64,000 nucleotides of DNA, taken from NCBI RefSeq assembly GCF_003605575.1, contig NZ_QKNY01000004.1, forward strand, positions 124,001 to 188,000, read 5' to 3'. Below, in pieces: positions 36,195 through 44,356 of this stretch (the first letter of the stretch is position 1; the number at the start of each line of letters is the position of its first letter). The position numbers and the translations under genes are program-made. The DNA comes from Halonotius aquaticus (GTDB lineage Archaea > Halobacteriota > Halobacteria > Halobacteriales > Haloferacaceae). The notes beneath the pieces were generated by a model. It worked only from the letters and a program-made list of their open reading frames with translations. It was not told the origin of the DNA and searched no databases.

Positions 36195-36842
36195 ATGCGC
36201 ACCAAACACGATGTGTTCCAACAGCTCCGGGACAGCGGTGTCGTCGCTGTCCTCAGGGGGGTTGACGCCGACACGCTGATCGAAATCACCGACGCGCTGC
36301 TGGCCGGCGGCGTCACCGGAATCGAACTCACCGCTGACACGCCTGGCATCGCCGGGATGGTCGAGGAGCTTGACAGCACCTTCGGCGACGAGATCGCCGT
36401 CGGCGTCGGCACCGTTCTCGACAGCGAGACTGCCCGGACGGTCATGCTCAGCGGCGCGGATTTCGTCGTTAGCCCAAGCCTGCATGAGGATGTGATCGAC
36501 ACCTGCAACCGCTACGGCACGCTCGTCGCACCGGGGATCATGACGCCGACGGAGGCGATCACGGGCTATGAGGCCGGCGCGGATCTGCTGAAAGTCTTCC
36601 CAGCCTCGTCGCTCGGGCCGGGTCATCTCGGTGCGATCAAGGGCCCACTCGGGCAGATTCCGCTGATGCCGACCGGCGGCGTCAGCCCCGACAATGCGGG
36701 CGACTACATCGAGGCTGGTGCGGAATGTGTCGGTGCTGGCGGCGCGCTTGTCGATTACGAGGCTGCAGCCCGCGGCGACTTTGAGATCATCACGGAGACT
36801 GCCAAGGAGTTCCGGGCCGTGATCGACGACGCTCGCACCTGA
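36195..36842 (+). CDS. eda: KDPG/KHG-type aldolase
   Basis: A class I aldolase of about 215 residues with a (beta/alpha)8 fold. The Schiff-base lysine is Lys133 (LLKVFPASS); Glu44 (GIELT) and Arg21 (VLRGV) complete the site. The family splits 2-keto-3-deoxy-6-phosphogluconate into pyruvate and glyceraldehyde-3-phosphate in the Entner-Doudoroff route, and can cleave 4-hydroxy-2-oxoglutarate. Haloarchaea degrade glucose by a semi-phosphorylative Entner-Doudoroff path, so that role is likely. Confidence 0.9.
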   Translation: MRTKHDVFQQLRDSGVVAVLRGVDADTLIEITDALLAGGVTGIELTADTPGIAGMVEELDSTFGDEIAVGVGTVLDSETARTVMLSGADFVVSPSLHEDVIDTCNRYGTLVAPGIMTPTEAITGYEAGADLLKVFPASSLGPGHLGAIKGPLGQIPLMPTGGVSPDNAGDYIEAGAECVGAGGALVDYEAAARGDFEIITETAKEFRAVIDDART

Positions 36843-36884
36843 TCCGGCGTGTGAGTGGTTCTTTTTCGCCTTGAACCGCACTGT

Positions 36885-36920
36885 CGAATTGTTTTCTATA
36901 ACGTAAAAATACAAAAATAA
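36885..36920. terminator. AT-rich bidirectional termination region
   Basis: A long run of A/T (ttgttttctataacg and taaaaatacaaaaataag) sits between two convergent genes, so T-rich stretches are present on both strands. Transcripts from either side could end here. Confidence 0.4.
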
Positions 36921-36951
36921 GCTACGTCGTTGGCGTCCTCCGGTTCACCGA

Positions 36952-37320
36952 CTACACTGTCGGTGGGGTTGTATCGTCCGAGCCGTGATGGAGCACGGGA
37001 TGGCTGATCTCTGTCGTCGCTGGGTCGTCAGTTCTCTGCGCTCGGGTCTCTAGCTGTAGTGGCGGATTGTGTGTGATGGTACACCCTTCGGGCGGCCGAT
37101 ACGCGACATACGCGTTCGCCCGTGTGCCGGCGCGCTCCAAGCCAATCGTGACGACGCTGCCGACATTCACGCCTGCGAGCCGATCGTGGAGTGCGTCGTC
37201 CTGATAACTCACCACCTGTAAGACGGTTCCCGCGGTCGGATCCGCGACCGTCATTCCATCCTGTGTCGTCATCTCGGAGAGCACACGATACCGCTGGGCG
37301 GTCGATCGTGGCGACTCCAT
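36952..37320 (-). CDS. Short haloarchaeal protein of unknown function (DUF7999-like)
   Basis: A 122-residue soluble protein starting at ATG 37320 (MESPRSTAQRYRVLSEM); a TTG two codons earlier is less likely. The core DGMTVADPTAGTVLQVVSY followed by VNVGSVVTIGLERAG suggests one small beta-rich domain, and the last 30 residues are low complexity. I recall similar short haloarchaeal proteins as DUF7999; this is unconfirmed. An AT-rich region upstream (ttaaacattg) could be its promoter. Confidence 0.55.
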   Translation of the reverse strand: MESPRSTAQRYRVLSEMTTQDGMTVADPTAGTVLQVVSYQDDALHDRLAGVNVGSVVTIGLERAGTRANAYVAYRPPEGCTITHNPPLQLETRAQRTDDPATTEISHPVLHHGSDDTTPPTV

Positions 37321-37407
37321 GCGCAACGTTCACATACACCACTACTTAAACATTGAGCAATCTGCAAGATATGAACGCGTGATTGTGGTGTTTTCTCTCA
37401 TTCAACG

Positions 37408-39093
37408 CTATTTACGACGATGCTCGTCGTCAGCCGTTGTGTTGGCCTCTCCTCCGGTCGATTCATTCGCGTCTGCAGTCGAGGTTGTACCACCAGGTTG
37501 CCCCTCCTCCTGTGCCACTGCTGACCATCCTGTCCGCTGGCGTCGCCGATCAGCCAGCGACGCTTGCAGGCGATCCCGCAACTCCGACCGGAGGCTGACG
37601 GCGTCGTCGACCTCGATGTCGACGGCGGCGGCGTCGTTGCCGAGCAGCGACAGCGAGCCTGCCGTATCGCCGATGACGGTGGCGACGCGCCATCGGCGTT
37701 GGAACAGCGTTCGACTATCGATAACGGTCTGCAGGCGGTGGTAGGGAACTCGTTTTGTCTCGCGGTTCCAGACGCCGTTTCGGGTGACGAAGTGGTCGGC
37801 ACCCAGCCGGTAGCCGCGATGGAGCCATTTGTAGTGGGCAGCGATCGGCGCGAGGAACACGCCCACTAGCGGGAGATACCACGGGAGGCCGGCGGCTGCG
37901 TCGATGACAACGCTGCCCGCATACAGCAGCCCGGTCACCGCAGCCAGTGCGATGAGATACCGCGCGAGATACCGCCGTCGAATCCGCTTTGGCGGCCGAT
38001 TGAACGCACCTGTCTCACAGCTGTCGATCTCCTCGGCCAACCGCCGGATCCGATCTTCGCCGGCGATCGGCACGGCGGCCTCGCTGCCGCGGTCGTTTGC
38101 CTGCCCTGGCGCGTAGCCCGCGGTTTCGACCGCCAGCGTCGCATACCCCGCCCGCCGCTTGAGGGGGTTGTCGCTGATCGTCACCGTCTGGATCTTCTCG
38201 AAGGGGATCGTTCCGCTGTATCGCTGGAGCAGGCCGCGCTCATACCGAAGCTCGGTTTCCGATCGCGTCAGTCGGAACCCCCAGTAGTTGACGACCGCCG
38301 AGATCGCGCCGACGACCCACGAGAGGACGACCAAGCCGACGAGCAACACCACACCCATGACGAACAACACGAGCGTCGGATCGAGCCCGGTGGTTGCGAC
38401 GGCTGCCGGTTCGGGAACGACCGGCGAGACAAACGGGATCGATCCCGTAAAGACCGCAAACAACAGCCCCGGGACGCGTGGATCAAACGAAAGGATCCCA
38501 GCCAACGCCAACTCGCTCGGCGAAATCTCAAACAGCAACTCCTCGTCGGGTTCGTCGAACTCGCGTGTCGCCGCGCTGTCGGTCGTTTCGCTGCCACCGT
38601 CAGCGGTGTCTCCCTCTGTGTCGTCGGCTGCCTTGGTGGCTGTGCGTCGCCGTTGGTTCTCTCTGCGCTTCCGTCGGCGGATCTCGTCTTGAATCGTTGT
38701 CGCCGCATCGGCGGTCACGTATCTGATCGCCGCCTCCGTCGAGCCGCCGCCGGCGGTTTCGAGGTTGATCGCCGACAGCCCGAGCAGCCGCTGGATGACG
38801 TTTCGGCTGATGTCGACGTTCTGCACCCGGCCGTAGGGGATCTCCCGCTCTCGGCGGTTGAGGACGCCGGATTCGATGTCGAAGGTGTCGTCGGTGAATG
38901 TGTACTGATACCGCTGGTAGTAGGCGAACTCGTAGGCGAGTGCCAGTGCGATGGCACCGCCGATCCCGGCAGCCACCAGCGCGCCACCAAAGCCGACGCC
39001 GGTGCCGACAGAGCCAAGAACGACAAGCGTAATCGCCAGCCGGCCGGCCTTCTGGAGGGCCCGATACGGCACCGACAGCGGGGCTAACTTCAC
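37408..39093 (-). CDS. Membrane protein with three bacterial PH (bPH2/YdbT-like) domains
   Basis: A 561-residue membrane protein. Three bPH2 modules are seen, each preceded by a hydrophobic pair: about 62-140 (YTFTDDTFDIESGVLNRRER, PYGRVQNVDIS), about 280-355 (RYERGLLQRYSGTIPFEKIQ) and about 440-500 (VTRNGVWNRETKRVPYHRLQ). It belongs with YdbS/YdbT proteins, which occur as pairs in many prokaryotes. Start overlaps the stop of the small PH gene upstream by four bases, so the two are a coupled operon. Function is not established; membrane or envelope homeostasis is suspected. Confidence 0.88.
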   Translation of the reverse strand: MKLAPLSVPYRALQKAGRLAITLVVLGSVGTGVGFGGALVAAGIGGAIALALAYEFAYYQRYQYTFTDDTFDIESGVLNRREREIPYGRVQNVDISRNVIQRLLGLSAINLETAGGGSTEAAIRYVTADAATTIQDEIRRRKRRENQRRRTATKAADDTEGDTADGGSETTDSAATREFDEPDEELLFEISPSELALAGILSFDPRVPGLLFAVFTGSIPFVSPVVPEPAAVATTGLDPTLVLFVMGVVLLVGLVVLSWVVGAISAVVNYWGFRLTRSETELRYERGLLQRYSGTIPFEKIQTVTISDNPLKRRAGYATLAVETAGYAPGQANDRGSEAAVPIAGEDRIRRLAEEIDSCETGAFNRPPKRIRRRYLARYLIALAAVTGLLYAGSVVIDAAAGLPWYLPLVGVFLAPIAAHYKWLHRGYRLGADHFVTRNGVWNRETKRVPYHRLQTVIDSRTLFQRRWRVATVIGDTAGSLSLLGNDAAAVDIEVDDAVSLRSELRDRLQASLADRRRQRTGWSAVAQEEGQPGGTTSTADANESTGGEANTTADDEHRRK

Positions 39094-39548
39094 ACCGCGT
39101 CCTCCCCGTCGGCGTCGATGGCCAGCCCCTTGAGTCGCTCGCGGAGGTCGCTTGCGTCGTCGGGTGTCAGCCCCGGAATCGTCACGTCCGCGCCGCGGGA
39201 GCCGGCGGTGTAGACGACGGTGCTGGCGAGACCGACGAGTCGCTCGAAGGCCGACCGCCGGGAGTCGACGTGTTGGATCCGGACAAGCGGGACTTCGGTG
39301 CGAACCTGTGTGAGCACGCCGCGTTCGAGATAGAGGGCGTCATCGTTGACGACGTATCGCCAGTTGCGATACCGCAAGATTGCGTGGACAACGCCGAGAA
39401 TGACAAACAGCGCGGTGAGGCCGGCCGGGATCGACAGCGACGCCGAGCGGTAGACGGCGACCCCGGTGGCGGCACCGCCAAGGATGAGCGCGCCGACCAG
39501 CGATCGGAGCACCCAGATGATTCGGATCCGTGAGTTGAGCGCGTTCAT
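39090..39548 (-). CDS. PH domain (bPH2/YdbS-like) membrane protein
   Basis: A 152-residue protein. Two hydrophobic helices (about residues 12-32 and 40-58) precede one bPH2 domain with ALYLERGVLTQVRTEVPLVRIQHVD, matching the three modules in its downstream neighbour. Overlap of four bases with that gene shows they are translated together, the common YdbS-YdbT arrangement. Confidence 0.88.
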   Translation of the reverse strand: MNALNSRIRIIWVLRSLVGALILGGAATGVAVYRSASLSIPAGLTALFVILGVVHAILRYRNWRYVVNDDALYLERGVLTQVRTEVPLVRIQHVDSRRSAFERLVGLASTVVYTAGSRGADVTIPGLTPDDASDLRERLKGLAIDADGEDAV

Positions 39549-39636
39549 CGCCAGGCCTCCTGTCGGCGACGCCCAGTATGCATACCGATCAGTACGTGTG
39601 GTGGGTGTATAAGTCTCAATATCACCCGCCCGCCGG

Positions 39637-39709
39637 TCAGGAATCTGTCTGTCCGTGGATCGACGTGCTGGGGATCAGGAATCTGCCTGTCCGTGGGTTG
39701 ACTTGCTGG
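39637..39709. repeat. 38-base tandem duplication at the 3' end of the lipoprotein gene
   Basis: A 35-base unit at 39637-39671 recurs at 39675-39709 with three to four changes (both begin tcaggaatctg and contain ctgtccgtgg). The second copy encodes the last residues and stop of the lipoprotein gene; the first lies just beyond the stop, so the gene end has been duplicated into the spacer. Confidence 0.75.
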
Positions 39710-40241
39710 CGTCGTAGCGCACGTACCACCCGTCGTCTTCGACGGTGTAGTCGACCGTGTTGGCCTCGTAGGATTGCTCTTCGTCCGGCTTTGTGACGTA
39801 GAATGTTGTGTGGACGTACTGCACGCTATCGGCGTCCATCGCCTCCTTCCAGTCGCCCAGCTGTGTCGGGTTCCCGAGCCGCTGGACGACCAGATCTTGC
39901 ACTGAGACTTCCTCGACGCTGGCGATCTGTACGTCCTCAAATTCGGTGAACGCCGCTGGTGGGACGTGCTCAGATTCCACCGGGTAGGTCGGCGATTTGG
40001 AGTGGACGATGGTCGCGTTCAGCGCGTCGACGTTCTCGGCGAGCAGCGCGCGGTAAAACTGCCGCACTGTTCCGGTTGGCCCACGTCTCGGCTCGACGAG
40101 CCCCTCATCGTCGTTGCCTGTCGCCGACTGGTCAGTCGTTTCGTTGGGGGCTGCCGACGCCGGTCGGTTGCGCCCGGCGGTACAGCCCGCGAGCGTGGCG
40201 ATACCACCGACTGCAGCAATAAACGCACGACGACTCGGCAT
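39675..40241 (-). CDS. Tat-exported lipoprotein with NTF2-like C-terminal domain
   Basis: A 188-residue secreted protein. The N-terminus has the twin-arginine motif PSRRAFIAAVGG followed by a lipobox TLAGC (lipidated Cys20), so it is a haloarchaeal Tat lipoprotein. After a low-complexity linker, residues about 55-180 (TVRQFYRALLAENVDALN, YVHTTFYVTKPDEEQSYE, DDGWYVRYD) resemble a small NTF2/SnoaL-like sensor or binding fold. Ligand unknown. Its 3' end is duplicated in the adjacent spacer. Confidence 0.8.
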   Translation of the reverse strand: MPSRRAFIAAVGGIATLAGCTAGRNRPASAAPNETTDQSATGNDDEGLVEPRRGPTGTVRQFYRALLAENVDALNATIVHSKSPTYPVESEHVPPAAFTEFEDVQIASVEEVSVQDLVVQRLGNPTQLGDWKEAMDADSVQYVHTTFYVTKPDEEQSYEANTVDYTVEDDGWYVRYDASKSTHGQADS

Positions 40242-40296
40242 ACCTGTTCGATGGTCTCGATCGTACTAAACCGTTTCTAAGCGCGTTGTGGCATCT

Positions 40297-41118
40297 CTAA
40301 GTACTACACTGGTCGTTGGTGGTGTCGTCTTCGAGCGTGAGGACGTCGTTAACAACCTCTCGTACCACCGCGGTCACCTCACGATCCGGGCTCCCGACGT
40401 AGCGGCCGTCCTCGCTGACTGTGTCGTCTGCGACGACACCGCTTTCGGCAGCCAGCAGGCTCCCGGCGTGCTGTTCGTAGATGTCGGGCTGGACACAGAC
40501 AAGTCCCTCAATCGAGCCCCGAGCTAGTAGCCCCCAGTCGACACAGGGGGCCCAGGTTGTCACGACGCGTTTGCACTCCTCTCGGAGGGCTGCTTCGAGT
40601 GCCCGTATCTGTGTGAGTCCGTCAGGATCGGTCACAACCGAGAGGCCGACGACGAGCGCGACCGTCCCGTGTTCCAGCGGGAGCGACGTGGTGGCCGACA
40701 GCGGTTCGCCGTTGAGCGTTGCTCCGACGTCGCGATCGGCGAGATACAGATCCTCAGTTAGGGGTTCGTAGATCGCTGTCGCCACCGGCGTCTCCTCGTA
40801 GAGCACCGCAACCGCGGTGGCGAACTTCGGGTAGCCACTGGCGAAGTTGTTGGTGCCATCGAGCGGATCGACGACCCACCGGTAGTCGCTGTCGCCGATG
40901 CGACCCGCTTCCTCGCCGTGAAACGCGTGGTCGGGGTAGTGGTCGTCGATCACCGCTTGGATTCGGGTCTCCGATTCGCGGTCGGCAGCGGCCTTGACGT
41001 CGATACTGCTGAATTCGCCGTCGACACGGCCGTTTCTGAACACCTCTTGGAGATACTGGCCCCCAGCCTTGACGGCCTCCGCGGCGACCGCAGTGAGGTC
41101 ATCGGTCGCGTGTTCCAT
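40297..41118 (-). CDS. Inositol monophosphatase family protein
   Basis: A 273-residue sugar phosphatase-fold protein. Metal-site motifs are GEEA (Glu70) and WVVDPLDGTNNF (Asp84, Asp87). The late motif, usually WDxAAG, is YEQHAG here with Glu215 in place of Asp, so one metal ligand is conservatively changed. Family members act on inositol-phosphate, fructose-1,6-bisphosphate or NADP; which applies is unknown. It is divergent from an aldo/keto reductase gene. Confidence 0.85.
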   Translation of the reverse strand: MEHATDDLTAVAAEAVKAGGQYLQEVFRNGRVDGEFSSIDVKAAADRESETRIQAVIDDHYPDHAFHGEEAGRIGDSDYRWVVDPLDGTNNFASGYPKFATAVAVLYEETPVATAIYEPLTEDLYLADRDVGATLNGEPLSATTSLPLEHGTVALVVGLSVVTDPDGLTQIRALEAALREECKRVVTTWAPCVDWGLLARGSIEGLVCVQPDIYEQHAGSLLAAESGVVADDTVSEDGRYVGSPDREVTAVVREVVNDVLTLEDDTTNDQCST

Positions 41119-41215
41119 ACCGACCGCATGGGCGGCGACTGTTTCAGATCATCGGTAGCACCTGTCGATTATCCCCGCCCTTGCTGTTTTGTCGACGGCG
41201 GTCGAACGCGCAGAT

Positions 41216-42085
41216 ATGACTACACCATCCAACGACAGCGACCGATTCGAGATCAGCGGTGACCTCACCGTCAACCGCCTCGGGTTCGGCGCGATGCGGC
41301 TCACCGGCGACGACATCATCGGTTCGCCCGCCGACGAGCCAGCAGCGCGCGGGGTGATCCGCCGGGCGGTCGACTGCGGCGTCGACTTCATCGATACGGC
41401 CGACTCCTACGGCCCCGGTGTCAGCGAGCGACTGCTTGGCGCGGAACTCGATCACGACGGCACGGATTCAGCTGTCGTCGTCGCCTCGAAAGCCGGGCTG
41501 CTACGGACGCGCAACGGCGACTGGCTTCCGCATGGCGATCCAGACTTCCTGCAGAATCAAGTTCTCTGTAGTCTTGATCGGCTCGGCGTCGACGAGATCG
41601 ATCTCTATCAGTTCCACCGGCCCGATCCCGACACGCCGTTTGTGGACTCGGTGCATGCCTTCGCCGAGATGAAAGATGCCGGCCAGATCCGCCACGTCGG
41701 TCTCTCAAATGTGAGCGTCGAGCAGTTGGAGGAAGCCCAAGAGATCGTCGACGTTGCGACCGTCCAGAACCGCTACAACGTCGCCAACCGCGAGCAGGAA
41801 GCCGTTCTGCGGGCGTGTGAATCCGCTGGTGTTGGCTTCATTCCGTGGGGCCCGCTGTACGGCGTCGACGACGACGGGGCCCACGATGTGCTTGCCGAGA
41901 TCGCCGACGCCCACGACGCCTCGGCCCACCAGATCGCGCTGGCGTGGCTGTTGGAGCACTCAGATGTGACGCTCCCGATCCCCGGCACGTCGAGTGTTGA
42001 GCATCTGGAAGCGAATGTCGCCGCGTCGCAGTTGTCGCTGAGTGATGCAGAGATGGATCGGCTCAACTCGATTGACCCTCGATAA
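41216..42085 (+). CDS. Aldo/keto reductase
   Basis: A 289-residue oxidoreductase of the (beta/alpha)8 AKR fold. The tetrad is Asp60, Tyr65 (FIDTADSYG), Lys92 (ASKAGL) and His134 (LYQFHRP). The NADPH end has LPIPGTSSVEHLEANV. The start at 41216 (MTTPSND) is chosen; the frame opens 27 bases earlier. It is divergent from the IMPase-like gene; the palindromic element begins 42 bases after its stop. Confidence 0.9.
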   Translation: MTTPSNDSDRFEISGDLTVNRLGFGAMRLTGDDIIGSPADEPAARGVIRRAVDCGVDFIDTADSYGPGVSERLLGAELDHDGTDSAVVVASKAGLLRTRNGDWLPHGDPDFLQNQVLCSLDRLGVDEIDLYQFHRPDPDTPFVDSVHAFAEMKDAGQIRHVGLSNVSVEQLEEAQEIVDVATVQNRYNVANREQEAVLRACESAGVGFIPWGPLYGVDDDGAHDVLAEIADAHDASAHQIALAWLLEHSDVTLPIPGTSSVEHLEANVAASQLSLSDAEMDRLNSIDPR

Positions 42086-42126
42086 TCGGTCGTCGGTGTC
42101 GACTCTGCTGTTTCTGCAAATGGGTA

Positions 42127-42293
42127 GAAAGCCCTCGGCGTGCTGGACTCCCGGGACTCGCTGCGCTCCTCACCGCTCGCTTCGCTCGCGGTTGCGGTGC
42201 TTGCATCGTCACCAGAAATCGGAGATTTCTGGTTGGCTCACGAGAGCTTGCTCTCGTGAACGTCCGGGTTCGCCCAGCACGCCTCGCCCTTTC
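42127..42293. repeat. 167-base palindromic element with terminal inverted repeats (MITE-like or structured RNA)
   Basis: The ends pair as gaaag-n5-ggcgtgctgg (42127-42146) and its complement (42274-42293), including a perfect ten-base block. Inside are a ten-base perfect hairpin at 42211-42233 with three-base loop, a ten-base near-continuous palindrome at 42238-42259 (tcacgagagc/gctctcgtga), and a caccgc/gcggtg pair. It has no reading frame. This organisation fits a miniature transposable or dispersed palindromic element; I believe similar sequence occurs in other haloarchaea, but cannot test it. Confidence 0.7.
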
Positions 42294-42521
42294 ATTCCGC
42301 CAGGGCGTGGTTTGGTCGGCTGGCTGATTCGGGCCCGATGCCCGGTGTTTCTCGCTGTGAGGTTGCAGACACAACGCCTAAGTTCGGTTACTGCACATAC
42401 TTCGGTGTGAACCATACTGCTATCATCGCGGTCGACGCCGATCCGATAGCAGTGCGTCCCGCTCGTCCGAAGAAGCGCGCAGTCTGATCGCTCGTTCCGG
42501 GCGTGGCACCCCCGTTTCGGG

Positions 42522-42531
42522 CCTTTTTACT
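42522..42531 (+). promoter_or_regulatory. TATA-like box of the dapA operon
   Basis: A cctttttact element 49-58 bases before the ATG of dapA would start a transcript with a leader of about 30 bases, the main promoter candidate for dapA-dapB. Confidence 0.5.
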
Positions 42532-42579
42532 CATCTCGCATAGTCTTCCGACCATACGACTCCCAGCGACACCACAACC

Positions 42580-43494
42580 ATGACACAAATCGACTTCAGC
42601 GGGGTCTTCCCGGCGATGGTGACCCCCTTTACCGAGAACAACGAGATCGACACAGAAACGCTCCGCGAGGACGCCCAGCGGCTCGAAAAAGCGGGCGTCG
42701 ATGGCCTCGTCCCCATGGGCTCGACCGGCGAGTCGGCGACGCTCTCGCATGCCGAACACGTCGAGGTCGTCGAGGCCGTCGTCGACGCAGTTGAGGACGT
42801 GCCCGTCATCGCGGGCACCGGCTCGAACAACACCGCCGAAGCCCTCGACCTCTCTCAGCAGGCCGCCGACGCCGGTGCCGACGCCCTGCTGCTCATCTCT
42901 CCCTACTACAACAAACCCGAACCACAGGGGATGTACGAGCACTACGAGGAGATCGCCGACACGGTTGACCTCCCGCAGATCATCTATAACGTCCCGAGCC
43001 GGACGGGTCGCAACATCGCCGTTGACACCGCTGTCGAACTCGCTGACCACCCCAATATCGCGGGCTACAAAGCCGCCTCGGGCGACCTCAACCGCATCTC
43101 GGAAGTCATCGAGCGCACCCGCGGGAAAGACTTCTCCATCCTCTCCGGCGACGATGGAATGACCCTGCCAATTCTCGCGGCCGGCGGCGATGGCGCGATC
43201 AGCGTCGTCGCCAACGTCGAACCCGAACGCGCCTGTGCGATGGTTGGGGCGGCCTTGGAGGGCGACTACGAGTTCGCCCGCGCGATCCACCACGAACTCG
43301 GGCCGCTCACCCGCCAGTTGTTCGTCGAGACCAACCCGATTCCGGTCAAAGCCGCGATGGCGATGCGTGGCTACGCTCCCGAGCGCATCCGCTCGCCGCT
43401 GACCGAACTCTCCGAGGAACACCGCGAGGAACTCCAAGCGCGACTAGACGAACTCGACAGTGACCTTGCTGAGGCGGAGGCGACGACCGAATGA
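42580..43494 (+). CDS. dapA: 4-hydroxy-tetrahydrodipicolinate synthase
   Basis: A 304-residue class I lyase condensing pyruvate with aspartate semialdehyde, the first committed step of lysine biosynthesis via diaminopimelate. Schiff-base Lys164 (IAGYKAASG), Tyr136 (IIYNVPSRTG) and the GSTGE loop at 47-51 mark the active site. It is the first gene of a coupled series and overlaps dapB by four bases. Confidence 0.95.
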   Translation: MTQIDFSGVFPAMVTPFTENNEIDTETLREDAQRLEKAGVDGLVPMGSTGESATLSHAEHVEVVEAVVDAVEDVPVIAGTGSNNTAEALDLSQQAADAGADALLLISPYYNKPEPQGMYEHYEEIADTVDLPQIIYNVPSRTGRNIAVDTAVELADHPNIAGYKAASGDLNRISEVIERTRGKDFSILSGDDGMTLPILAAGGDGAISVVANVEPERACAMVGAALEGDYEFARAIHHELGPLTRQLFVETNPIPVKAAMAMRGYAPERIRSPLTELSEEHREELQARLDELDSDLAEAEATTE

Positions 43495-44258
43495 TCGAGA
43501 TCGCCGTCACTGGCGCGGCCGGCCGGATGGGCCGAGAGGTGCTGGCGGCGGCTGCTGACCGCGAGGAGATCGATGTTGCCTTCGCGGTCAACCGCACCCC
43601 GGTCGACGAGCTGATCTCCGGGGTCGTTGTCGAATCGAGTGACAACTTCGATGAACTGCTGGCCGAATACGAGCCCGCTGTCGTCGTCGATTTTACTGGC
43701 CCTGAATCAGCCCTCGCGTACGCCGAGGCCTGCGCCGATCACGGCGTCGCCCTCGTCACCGGGACGACTGGCTTCGACGATGACGGCCTCAACGCCCTCG
43801 AAAGCGCAAGCGAGTCGACGGCGGTGCTGAAAGCCTCGAACTTCTCGCGCGGCGTTGCTGCCCTCCGGCTCGCCGTCCGGGAGGCGACCGCCGCCCTCCC
43901 CGATGCCGATATCGAACTCACCGAGACACACCACAACGCCAAGCGCGACGCCCCCAGCGGCACCGCCAAAACGCTGCTTGATGACATTGAAGACGTCCGC
44001 GACGACCTCAGCGAGCGCGTCCACGGCCGCGAGGGCGAGGCCCCTCGATCCGAGGATGAGATCGGCGTTCACGCGCGCCGCGCTGGCGACATCGCCGGCG
44101 AACACGAGGTGCTCCTCGGCGGCAGCAACGAGACGCTGTCGCTGACGCATCGCGCCGGCGATCGGAGTATCTTCGCCGAAGGCGCGTTGGATGCCGCCGA
44201 GTGGTTGGCTGGTCGGGACGCCGGCTGGTACGACTTCTTCGAGGTTATCGAAGGCTAG
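43491..44258 (+). CDS. dapB: 4-hydroxy-tetrahydrodipicolinate reductase
   Basis: A 255-residue NAD(P)H-dependent reductase, second step of the DAP route. The dinucleotide-binding loop is TGAAGRMGRE (residues 7-16). The catalytic region is ETHHNAKRDAPSGTAK with His147/His148 and Lys151. The ATG overlaps the dapA stop (ATGA at 43491-43494), so dapAB are translationally coupled. Confidence 0.95.
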   Translation: MIEIAVTGAAGRMGREVLAAAADREEIDVAFAVNRTPVDELISGVVVESSDNFDELLAEYEPAVVVDFTGPESALAYAEACADHGVALVTGTTGFDDDGLNALESASESTAVLKASNFSRGVAALRLAVREATAALPDADIELTETHHNAKRDAPSGTAKTLLDDIEDVRDDLSERVHGREGEAPRSEDEIGVHARRAGDIAGEHEVLLGGSNETLSLTHRAGDRSIFAEGALDAAEWLAGRDAGWYDFFEVIEG

Positions 44259-44325
44259 TATCCAACCGGCGTACCCTTCCTCTACGATTTAACAGGATCT
44301 CTCGCTGTTCCACCTGAAACCATCG

Positions 44326-44336
44326 GATACAAATCA
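44326..44336 (+). promoter_or_regulatory. Possible TATA-like box before dapD
   Basis: A gatacaaatc element about 27 bases before ATG 44357 suggests dapD can also be transcribed from its own leaderless promoter. Confidence 0.4.
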
Positions 44337-44356
44337 TTCAGTGAGAGAGTCATCCT

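Larger units (their letters stand above)
42086..42579. other. 494-base non-coding gap before dapA
   Basis: No convincing gene. It holds the 167-base palindromic element (42127-42293), then unique sequence with a second inverted repeat (actgctatc/gatagcagt, about 42415-42452), and the dapA promoter. A 26-codon GTG frame at 42407-42487 overlaps that second repeat but has little support. Confidence 0.6.

Noticed and set aside
42407-42487. 26-codon GTG frame before dapA with a KK pair, a possible leader peptide
   Set aside because: Little compositional support, no conserved signal, and it overlaps an inverted repeat; a TATA-like match 27 bases upstream may be chance.
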